The position numbers and the translations under genes were made by a program. The notes under the pieces are model-generated. The model saw only the letters and a program-made list of their open reading frames with translations. It was not told where the DNA came from and did no database searches. Shown one piece after another: positions 8,051-14,922 of a DNA stretch of 60,018 nucleotides. The stretch is from CAYUVF01 sp964448045. Its GTDB lineage: Bacteria; Bacteroidota; Rhodothermia; Rhodothermales; Salinibacteraceae. Where the stretch lies: the NCBI GenBank assembly GCA_964448045.1, contig CAYUVF010000022.1, forward strand, positions 1 through 60,018. Reading direction: 5' to 3'. The stretch's first letter is position 1; the number at the start of each line of letters is the position of its first letter.

Positions 8051-8558
8051 CTGAATCAAGGGTCTGCTGCTCGAGCGCCTGCGCCAGTTGGTCGGCCTGG
8101 GTAGCCAGATCGTTTACCTGGCTGCGCAGGTCCTCCAGCGCCCGCCGGCTGGGCACGCCCGCACGCTCCAGCGCCGCATCGACGCCATCACGCACGCGCT
8201 CGGTCATTTGCTCGCTGGCCGATGCAGTTGCGTCGGCGGCTTCTTCGGTCGCTTCCTCCGGCGCCTGAAGCGCTTTCTTCACCTGATCGCGGCGCTCCTG
8301 CTCCCACGCTTTGCCCTCTTCGACGAGCCCGCTGAACAGTTTCGACCCCTGCTCTTCGACGACCGAAAGTGCTCCGAGGCCCGCCAGCCACACGTCGCGG
8401 ACGCCATCGGCCACCTGGTCGGATAGCTCGACTAACCCGCTGGGAATGCCCCACGCCGACGAGGACGCGGATTGGTTTTTGGAGGACGATGTTTTCGATT
8501 TCGGGCGCGTCCGTTTGCCCCGCGTGACGTTAATGCGCGGCTTGTTGTCATCAGCCAT
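8043..8558 (-). CDS. Phasin-family granule-associated protein
   Basis: The 171-residue protein matches the PhaI/PhaF-type phasin family. A basic Ser/Lys-rich N terminus is followed by VWLAGLGALSVVEEQGSKLF, an amphipathic block GLVEEGKAWEQERRDQVKKA, and a C-terminal coiled coil opening with VPSRRALEDLRSQVNDLA, a family hallmark. Phasins coat polyhydroxyalkanoate granules and sometimes other inclusions. No PHA synthase is in the window, so the granule type is open; neighbouring WS/DGAT suggests neutral lipid. Confidence 0.85.
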   Translation of the reverse strand: MADDNKPRINVTRGKRTRPKSKTSSSKNQSASSSAWGIPSGLVELSDQVADGVRDVWLAGLGALSVVEEQGSKLFSGLVEEGKAWEQERRDQVKKALQAPEEATEEAADATASASEQMTERVRDGVDAALERAGVPSRRALEDLRSQVNDLATQADQLAQALEQQTLDSDE

Positions 8559-8628
8559 AGCAACCTCCGTGGTATCGGTGAGAATACTCCGCGGGGATTA
8601 AACCAACAGCATACCGGAAATGTCCGGA

Positions 8629-9069
8629 TCAGTACGTCTTATCGACCTTCGCCGCGACCGTATTCATGCCGCGAAAGACCTGAATGTTGGCCATAATCTT
8701 GATGGTCGACCCCTCGATCTGGTAATCGGGCGAGGAGAGCGCCTGCATCACATTCATCTCGCCCTTGTCGAGTTTGGTCCACACGTCGTAGGTGGCCGTC
8801 GCCCGCGCCAGCGCCTCGGAGCGGTCGAATTCGTCGTTGCGCATGTCATCCGACGGCGCATCATCGATCCACAGGTCGACATCGGTAACGGTGCCGTCTT
8901 CAAAGGTGTAGGCCGCCGATACGTCGTCGCCTTCGGGCGTGTCGAAGCAGCGCAAAATGATGGTGTTGGAAAACGATCCGGCGGTCCGCTGAAAATCAGG
9001 ATCGGTGTTGAGCGCATCGACAAACGCCTCTACAAACGCGGGCGTCCAGTAGCGGGGAGCATCGGGCAT
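8629..9069 (-). CDS. SCP2-like sterol/lipid-carrier domain protein
   Basis: The 146-residue protein has the order expected of the SCP2 fold: N-terminal helices (TPAFVEAFVDALNTD), strands with a charged face, then YDVWTKLDKGEMNVMQALSS and the closing block YQIEGSTIKIMANIQVFRGM. Such proteins hold fatty acyl or sterol-like ligands in a hydrophobic tunnel. It lies 70 bases upstream of the phasin gene on the same strand, consistent with a lipid-handling role, though it may have its own promoter. Confidence 0.72.
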   Translation of the reverse strand: MPDAPRYWTPAFVEAFVDALNTDPDFQRTAGSFSNTIILRCFDTPEGDDVSAAYTFEDGTVTDVDLWIDDAPSDDMRNDEFDRSEALARATATYDVWTKLDKGEMNVMQALSSPDYQIEGSTIKIMANIQVFRGMNTVAAKVDKTY

Positions 9070-9158
9070 AACGGGCGTCGCAGTTGGCCAAAGAGGACAG
9101 CAGTGAACGCCCTCAGTAAAGCGAATTTATCGGATACAGGCAACCGGATGCGCTTCCG

Positions 9159-9650
9159 TCACCCCCGATGCCCGGCCGGTTGGAACTGCTTGTAGACCAC
9201 AGCGAAGATGACGCCGTAGAGCACATACAGCAGGCCCATCACCACGTAGCTGCCGATGGTGAGCTGCGGCAGCGAGAGGACCAGCGTCAGGAAGCTGGCG
9301 GCGTAGACCAGCGCGCCCCCTGCCCCACCAATGAAAAGCGACATCGTCCAGTCGCGGGAGTGAATCACCCAGCCGAGGACGTACGCCGCGGCTCCCGCAA
9401 TCATGAAGTGGATGAAGAGGGACGCGACCGGGTAGCTGGCTACCCCGCCCTCCGGCTCGAAGTTGAGCACCTGCGGGATGATGTGCACCGGCCCGAGCGG
9501 CGTCGAGGCGCCCATCCACAGGGTCAGCCATTCGACCATCAGGATGACACCTCCGCCCATCAGGCCGCTCACAATCACCGCGCCGATGCTGGCACGAAGA
9601 TACCGGGCACTACTGGGCCTCTCGTGCGGTTTCGGTTGGCCACCTGCCAT
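9159..9650 (-). CDS. Hypothetical four-helix membrane protein
   Basis: The 163-residue protein begins MAGGQPKPHERPSSARYLR and has about four membrane segments: ASIGAVIVSGLMGGGVILMV, ASLFIHFMIAGAAAYVLGWV, SLFIGGAGGALVYAASFLTL and GSYVVMGLLYVLYGVIFAVV. The ATG at 9650 is supported by a clear Shine-Dalgarno sequence (GGAGGAG, four bases upstream), unusual in this window; an ATG 13 codons earlier lacks one. I do not recognise a family. Confidence 0.65.
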   Translation of the reverse strand: MAGGQPKPHERPSSARYLRASIGAVIVSGLMGGGVILMVEWLTLWMGASTPLGPVHIIPQVLNFEPEGGVASYPVASLFIHFMIAGAAAYVLGWVIHSRDWTMSLFIGGAGGALVYAASFLTLVLSLPQLTIGSYVVMGLLYVLYGVIFAVVYKQFQPAGHRG

Positions 9651-9770
9651 AGTCTCCTCCAAATCTTCATTATTCCGATTGGAGGACAACGTACTGGCGC
9701 TCGAATTGGCTGTTGCACGGCGGCCGCAGTGGTTTACAGGATTCCAACATCCCCCGCCGCCGCGCTCAGA

Positions 9771-10865
9771 TCACGCCGGCTCGGGAAGCTCCGCTTTCTT
9801 GACGCCGGGCGTCGACGCAGACGAAGGCAGCTCGGCTTTCTTGACATCGCGGACACGCTTCGTCGGCAGCTCGGCGCTGGGGAGTTGGATGTCGGGCGCG
9901 TCTTTCTTGAAGTTGAGCAGGACCTCCAGGACCTCGTCCTGCGTGTCCTGCTGCATGAGCTGATGGCGCAGCGTCGAAGCGTTGCGGAAGCCCTTAAAGT
10001 AGCCGCTGTAATTCTTGCGCATCTCCAGCACGCCCGTCCGCTCGCCGAGCCACTCGCACTTCATCGACAGGTGCTCGGCGACAACCTTCACGCGCTCTTC
10101 CCACGTTGGAGGCGGGGGCACCTCACCCGTCTCCAGATACGTCTTCGTCCGCTCGAAAATCCACGGATTGCCGATGGCACCGCGACCAATCATCACCGCG
10201 TCGACGCCGGTTTCGTCGAACATCGCCTCAATCTTTTGCGGATCGAGCCCGTCGCCGTTGCCGATGAGCGGAATGGTGCGGACGCCCTCCTCTTTGATGC
10301 GCCGCAGCCACGGCCACCGCGCCTCGCCCTTGTACTGCTGATCGCGCGTCCGTGCATGCACGGCCAGCGACGCGACCCCCACGTCTTCGAGCATCCGCGC
10401 CACCTCGATGATGCGGATCGAGTCGTCGTCCCAGCCGAGGCGCGTCTTCACGGTCACGGGGCGATTCGCTGCCTCGATGACGGCCTCGGTAATGGCCTTC
10501 ATCTTGTCGAGATTGCGGAGGATCCCGGCGCCGCCATCCTTCGCGACGATCTTGCGCACCGGGCAGCCAAAGTTGATGTCGATCACATCCGGCTCCGCCG
10601 CGTCCACGAGGGGCGTCGCGCGGCGCACCTCGTCGATGTCGCCGCCCCACACTTGGATGCCGATGGGCCGCTCCTCGGGGAAAATGTCGAGCTTCTGATG
10701 TGACCCGTCCACATCGCGCAGCAGCCCGGCCGAGGAGACGAACTCGGTGTACAGCATATCTGCCCCATACCGCTTGCACAGGATGCGGAAGGGCGGATCG
10801 CTCACGTCCTCCATCGGCGCGAGGAAGAGCGGATACTCGCCAAATTCGAGCGGACCAATCGTCAT
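9771..10865 (-). CDS. dusB: tRNA-dihydrouridine synthase
   Basis: The 364-residue protein is an FMN-dependent TIM-barrel enzyme that reduces specific uridines in the tRNA D-loop. Family motifs include FLAPMEDVSDPPFR, DINFGCPVRKIVAKDGGAG (catalytic Cys), VTVKTRLGWD, LAVHARTRDQQYKG and DAVMIGRGAIGNPW. It is slightly longer than usual because of a C-terminal tail repeating VKKAELP twice, of unknown use. It is divergent from the small PLDc_N gene across about 180 bases. Confidence 0.93.
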   Translation of the reverse strand: MTIGPLEFGEYPLFLAPMEDVSDPPFRILCKRYGADMLYTEFVSSAGLLRDVDGSHQKLDIFPEERPIGIQVWGGDIDEVRRATPLVDAAEPDVIDINFGCPVRKIVAKDGGAGILRNLDKMKAITEAVIEAANRPVTVKTRLGWDDDSIRIIEVARMLEDVGVASLAVHARTRDQQYKGEARWPWLRRIKEEGVRTIPLIGNGDGLDPQKIEAMFDETGVDAVMIGRGAIGNPWIFERTKTYLETGEVPPPPTWEERVKVVAEHLSMKCEWLGERTGVLEMRKNYSGYFKGFRNASTLRHQLMQQDTQDEVLEVLLNFKKDAPDIQLPSAELPTKRVRDVKKAELPSSASTPGVKKAELPEPA

Positions 10866-11044
10866 ACGAGCCAGAGACGGTTGCGAATGTGCATGCTGAA
10901 ACAGATGTTTGTCACGGCGCAGTTGCTTTTTCTGTTCCTCCCGCCACAGTGCAACCGATCCGGCGTACGGGTTGTCTACTCCAGTGCATCCGGCGCTGTG
11001 TTGCCGGAGCTTTCGGTGCCTTGCTCACCAACCGCAATGATCTC

Positions 11045-11329
11045 ATGCGCGACTCAACCTGGCCCTCTTTCCGCTCGCTCCTGAGCCTCCTCGTCCTCGG
11101 CGTGCTGGCCGTCCTGCTCGCCGGCTGCGGCGGCCCGAACCTGTTCGAGCGTATCGGTACGCCGTACTGGGGCATCTGCGGCACGCTCATCATCGTGCTC
11201 GACATCGTAGCCCTGGTCGACTTGCTGGGCGATGAGCGCCGCGAGTTCGGCAGCAAGCTGATCTGGACGCTCCTGATTGTCTTCTTCCCCGTCGGCGGCC
11301 TGATCCTGTACTATTTCTTCGGCCGGTAA
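11045..11329 (+). CDS. Small PLDc_N-domain membrane protein, possible lipoprotein
   Basis: The 94-residue protein has an N-terminal hydrophobic segment ending in a lipobox-like LAGC (VLAVLLAGCGG), followed by the PLDc_N pattern: a membrane helix (TLIIVLDIVALVDLL), a charged loop (GDERREFGSKL) and a second helix (LIVFFPVGGLILYYFFGR). PLDc_N segments normally precede cardiolipin synthase domains, but here the segment stands alone. If the Cys is lipidated, this would be a lipoprotein with two further membrane helices, so the lipobox may be fortuitous. Confidence 0.68.
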   Translation: MRDSTWPSFRSLLSLLVLGVLAVLLAGCGGPNLFERIGTPYWGICGTLIIVLDIVALVDLLGDERREFGSKLIWTLLIVFFPVGGLILYYFFGR

Positions 11330-11365
11330 TTCTGCAACTTAAGTTATGTGCTCTATTTTAAAAAC

Positions 11366-11537
11366 TGTCATCCCGAGCCCGACGAGGCGACCTGAGCACA
11401 GCGAAGTAGTCCCCTTGCGGGGGATCTCTTATTTTTTGCTGGAGCCCGTTACAGAGAGATTATTCCATCAGCACCACAGGCATGACCCACGGCCCTCGCG
11501 TTAAAGCGCTCGTGTCTTCGTCAAGCTCAGAATGACA
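11366..11537. repeat. Dispersed intergenic repeat with inverted ends, copy A
   Basis: The segment opens with TGTCATCCCGAGC plus GACGAGG and closes with AGCTCAGAATGACA, so its ends are near-perfect inverted repeats. A GATCTCT block lies inside. A shorter relative with the same ends and blocks occurs at 33394-33474. It has no coding capacity and looks like a non-autonomous repeat (REP or MITE-like). Confidence 0.7.
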
Positions 11538-11573
11538 CACAACGTAGGCTTTTGTACTCAACGGCGACATCTG

Positions 11574-12326
11574 ATGCGCACCTTTCCGGCGCCGACGCTC
11601 CTCCGATTGGGGCTGATGCTCCTGCTGATGGGCAGCGTGGCGGCTTGCGCGAGCGGGCCGCCCGTGCGCACCGGATCCGCCGAGGCCGAGTACCAGCGCG
11701 CCATCGAGGACGCTCGCACGGCCGAACCGTCGGAGATTTCGACGGCGCTGACGCCCATCACCGCCGCCAACGACGCGCTCATCTGGCGCGACGCACCCGG
11801 CCAGAGCCGCCTGCTCGTGGTCACCTGGGGCGGCGCCGATCTCTTCGCGGATGCCCCATCCGATACCCTCACCACGTCCGACGTCGTCTGGGTGACCGCC
11901 GTGCCCGAGGTGCAGCAGACGTGCCGCGCCTTCGATGGCCCGGATGCTGCGCTCACCCGGCGTCTCGAACAACTCATCGGCCTGCCGCCGGATGCGGACT
12001 ACACCCAATTCGCCGAGCTGTGGGTCGACCCCGCCGATCTCTTCCGCCCCTGCCCCGACCCCGAGATCACCGATCGCGAGTGCGAGCGCGACTTCCCGCA
12101 GTCGGAGCGCTTCCTGACGGTCGATCCCAAGCACAAGCAATGGATCCGCGAGCTGCGGCGCACGACGTACGGCGCTGACGGCTACCCGTGGACGCGCCTC
12201 GGCTACACGTACGACTGGAACCCCGCGACCGATGAGTTCGGCGTCAGCGAGTTCGTGATCCGCTCCGGCGCCTCCGTCGTCGTACGACAGATCCAATCCA
12301 CCGCGGCGTACTGCCGGGGCGGGTGA
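11574..12326 (+). CDS. Predicted lipoprotein of unknown function
   Basis: The 250-residue protein starts MRTFPAPTLLRLGLMLLL and has a lipoprotein signal ending VAACASG, with the Cys at about residue 26. The mature part includes LLVVTWGGADLF and several Cys (TCRAF, PCPDPE, DRECERD, AYCRGG) that could form disulfides after export. The spacing DPADLFRPCPDPEITD followed by FLTVDPKHKQWIRELR resembles domains found with metalloproteins or nucleases, but I do not recognise it. The ATG at 11574 is preferred over 11532, which would lie inside the repeat. Confidence 0.68.
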   Translation: MRTFPAPTLLRLGLMLLLMGSVAACASGPPVRTGSAEAEYQRAIEDARTAEPSEISTALTPITAANDALIWRDAPGQSRLLVVTWGGADLFADAPSDTLTTSDVVWVTAVPEVQQTCRAFDGPDAALTRRLEQLIGLPPDADYTQFAELWVDPADLFRPCPDPEITDRECERDFPQSERFLTVDPKHKQWIRELRRTTYGADGYPWTRLGYTYDWNPATDEFGVSEFVIRSGASVVVRQIQSTAAYCRGG

Positions 12327-12339
12327 CGCAAAGCCGGTG

Positions 12340-14256
12340 CTAGTTGCCAGCCTCCGAAGTATCACGCCGGGCTTCGCGCTCCATTTCGCGGGCCTGCTCC
12401 TCCAGCCGCTCGGCCTGGCGGCGCAACTGCTCGGCTTGCTCGCGGAGGCGCTCGGGCTGGCGCTCCATCATCTCACGGCGTAGCGAATCGACGCGCAGGC
12501 GCATCGCTGTGGCATGCCGCTCCCAGCGCTCGGCCCGCCGCTCCCACTTGTCGCGGTGCTGCTCCCAGTGTTGCACCCACTCGTCGGCCCAATCCTCCGA
12601 TCGCTGGCGCCGCTCGGGATCGGAGAGCCACACGCCGGGAATGGAGTCCAGTTCGGTGACGGGCGGAGGCGGCGCGTCGGGCATCGGGATCGTGTCGGGC
12701 CAGGCGCGACGGTCGAAGAAGATCGCGGGCGGACGCGGCGCACCGGGCCTATCCCCGAAGAACGCCGGTGGAGGCGGCGCGGAGGCGATCTTCAGGCTGT
12801 CCATCCGCCGGATGATGACGTCGTGCAGGCTGTCGCTGCGGAGGCGCAGCTCGAATTGGTTATCGATGGAATCGGCGCGGAGGCGCATCTCCTTCGGCCA
12901 ATCGACTTCGCCTCGCCGGAAGAGGGCAACGGGCGGCCCGCCGGGCAACTCACCATCGAAGCGAATCGTGTCGGAATCGGTGATGATCGTGACGGTGCGG
13001 CTGGAATCGGAGCGCTCCACTTTCACGAATTTGATGCTGTCGCGCGGGACCGATCTCGGCCGATCCGGCCCGGCCAGCGCGCGCATTTCGACTTCGCGCT
13101 CGACCGTATCGGCGGATGGCGGAGGCGCCGGATCATCCGGCGCGGAGGGCTCGGCGGTGACGGTCATGCGGGAGGGCTCAGACGGACTGGTCGCGTCGTC
13201 GGAGGTGGCGTTTTGGGAGGCGCAGGCGGCCAGTCCGATGGGCAGCGCAACGATCAGCACGGCGACGACGGCCAGCGGCAGGCGCTGTGCCCACTGGGTA
13301 TCGTCAGATGATCCATCGACGAGACGGCGGATACGCGTCAGCAGATGACCTTCCTGCGCGGCGGGCGCAAAGGCCACGCTGCGCGTCGACGGCGTCCCGG
13401 CCAATTCCGTGAGCGCCCGCGCGTACGCCAGCCGGTCGGCCCCGCTCGCCACGACGAGATCATCGCAGCAGTGCTCGCGCTCGGTGTGCAGCTGGCGGGC
13501 AATCCACCACGCCGCCGGATGGTAAAACAGCAGCATCTCGGCCGCGGCCTGCAGCCATCCGATAAGCACGTCGTGACGGCGGATGTGCGCCAGCTCATGC
13601 GCCAGCAGCGTCTCCACCTGATCGGGCGGCAGCTGCGCCAGCACACCCAGCGGCACGAGAACGACCGGCTTCCACCAGCCGACGACCATCGGGCTGCCGA
13701 CCCGCTCGGATTGCAGCACGGGAACGCGCCGCCGCAGGCCGAACCGCTCGACCCACCGATCGGTGCACTGCTGCCAGCGGTGGGCGGCGGGCGTGGCGGT
13801 GCGGCGCAGGCGCTGCGTGTAGAGCCAGCCGCCCATCAGGCGCATCCCCAGCACCACCACGCCGAGGCTCCACCCCAGCGCCAGCCACGGCAGGACGGGC
13901 TCCGCTGCAGCGTGCACGGCGGCCCACAGCGACGGCTCCGCTGCGGCCGACGCGTCCATCACGACGATCGGGGCCGTCACCGCGGCGGGATCGGGTGCTG
14001 TCGCGGCGGATGTTTCGGGCACGGCCTCCGGCAGTAGGCTCCACGTCGCGACGGGCAGCGCGAGCATGGCAGCCAGCGCCATCACGCTGGCGACGTAGCG
14101 AAGGCGCGCACTCGACTCGCGCAGCAACCACAGCGTCCCGGCCAGCAGCACCGCCACGAGCGCACCCTGCCACAGCGAATGAAACAGCACCCAGCCCAGC
14201 TGCTCCAGTAGCAGTCTGGTCCCGTTCATCTCTAACAGCGACATCGAATTAGTCAT
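12340..14256 (-). CDS. BlaR1-type M56 family membrane metallopeptidase
   Basis: The 638-residue protein has four membrane segments around a zinc peptidase domain. The active site is LLAHELAHIRRHD (HExxH), followed by FYHPAAWWIARQLHTEREHCCDD with the downstream zinc Glu. A last helix, LPLAVVAVLIVALPIGLAAC, leads to a long extracytoplasmic part rich in Pro and acidic residues, ending in a charged coiled coil of about 100 residues. It probably senses an envelope signal and inactivates the neighbouring repressor. The ATG at 14256 overlaps the repressor stop by eight bases (ATGACTAA). There is no penicillin-binding sensor domain, so beta-lactam sensing is unlikely. Confidence 0.88.
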   Translation of the reverse strand: MTNSMSLLEMNGTRLLLEQLGWVLFHSLWQGALVAVLLAGTLWLLRESSARLRYVASVMALAAMLALPVATWSLLPEAVPETSAATAPDPAAVTAPIVVMDASAAAEPSLWAAVHAAAEPVLPWLALGWSLGVVVLGMRLMGGWLYTQRLRRTATPAAHRWQQCTDRWVERFGLRRRVPVLQSERVGSPMVVGWWKPVVLVPLGVLAQLPPDQVETLLAHELAHIRRHDVLIGWLQAAAEMLLFYHPAAWWIARQLHTEREHCCDDLVVASGADRLAYARALTELAGTPSTRSVAFAPAAQEGHLLTRIRRLVDGSSDDTQWAQRLPLAVVAVLIVALPIGLAACASQNATSDDATSPSEPSRMTVTAEPSAPDDPAPPPSADTVEREVEMRALAGPDRPRSVPRDSIKFVKVERSDSSRTVTIITDSDTIRFDGELPGGPPVALFRRGEVDWPKEMRLRADSIDNQFELRLRSDSLHDVIIRRMDSLKIASAPPPPAFFGDRPGAPRPPAIFFDRRAWPDTIPMPDAPPPPVTELDSIPGVWLSDPERRQRSEDWADEWVQHWEQHRDKWERRAERWERHATAMRLRVDSLRREMMERQPERLREQAEQLRRQAERLEEQAREMEREARRDTSEAGN

Positions 14257-14641
14257 CGGTTCGTTTGGCTTCGATTTGGTCCAGAAGGGCACGGATGTCA
14301 TCCAGCTCGCCGGGCGACACATCCTCGGTCGAGAGCGCGCGCATTACCAGCGCCTGCGCCGATCCACCAAAGGCGCGGTCCATCAGGTCGTCAACGAGGC
14401 GGCGCTGGGTGGCGTCCTCCTCAACGGCGGCCTCGTAGATGTGCGCGCGCTGCGACTCGTCGCGGCGGACGAGCCCCTTGTCGAGCATGATCTGCAGCTG
14501 CTTGAGCACGGTCGTGTACCCGGCATCCGATGCGTCGAGATGCTCCTGCACGGCGCGGACGGTGCTCGGCCCTTCGCTCCAGAGGGCGCGCAGGATCGCC
14601 AGCTCGGCCTCGGTAGGCATGGGCGGATGAGACGAGGTCAT
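14249..14641 (-). CDS. BlaI/MecI/CopY-family transcriptional repressor
   Basis: The 130-residue protein has the BlaI winged helix: PTEAELAILRALWSEGPST, VRAVQEHL, then YTTVLKQLQIMLDKGLVRRD, followed by a dimerisation tail ending ALLDQIEAKRTDD. Such repressors bind inverted repeats as dimers and are cleaved or released when a partner M56 peptidase is activated. It is translationally coupled to that peptidase. Two TACGA-N6-TCGTA dyads lie 29 to 67 bases upstream of its start, consistent with autoregulation. Confidence 0.9.
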   Translation of the reverse strand: MTSSHPPMPTEAELAILRALWSEGPSTVRAVQEHLDASDAGYTTVLKQLQIMLDKGLVRRDESQRAHIYEAAVEEDATQRRLVDDLMDRAFGGSAQALVMRALSTEDVSPGELDDIRALLDQIEAKRTDD

Positions 14642-14669
14642 CAGTACAAGTGGGTTCGCATGTTTGTAT

Positions 14670-14708
14670 TACGAAACGCATCGTACTTAATGTACGAAAG
14701 ACGTCGTA
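14670..14708. promoter_or_regulatory. Paired operator-like dyads between blaI-type gene and LonC-like gene
   Basis: TACGA at 14670-14674 pairs with TCGTA at 14681-14685, and TACGA at 14693-14697 pairs with TCGTA at 14704-14708. Both have a six-base spacer and sit 23 bp apart, about two helical turns. The inner half-sites also form GTAC-TTAAT-GTAC (14683-14695). Their place upstream of the repressor and divergent from the protease gene suggests a BlaI operator. The TACGA arms differ from the TACA/TGTA arms of staphylococcal BlaI, so this is inference. Confidence 0.6.
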
Positions 14709-14922
14709 GTTCCGTGGACGGATCCAAACGAGCGGCTGGATGAATTATTGTAGCTCTTCCTGCGTGGTGCGGCGACCGATGAACACCACCCGGCTCCTTT
14801 CATTCACATTTTGTAGCTTTCCGAATCGCATCTGCCCGGATCACCCGGTCGGATGCAATGCCGCCTCTCGGGCGCCGCGCCCTTCGCCTCTTGCTTCGCT
14901 CACCAAACCGCTTCCACGCCCC

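Noticed and set aside
12340..14641. Beta-lactam resistance regulation (blaR1-blaI)
   Set aside because: The peptidase lacks the penicillin-binding sensor domain and no beta-lactamase is nearby, so only the family resemblance is kept.
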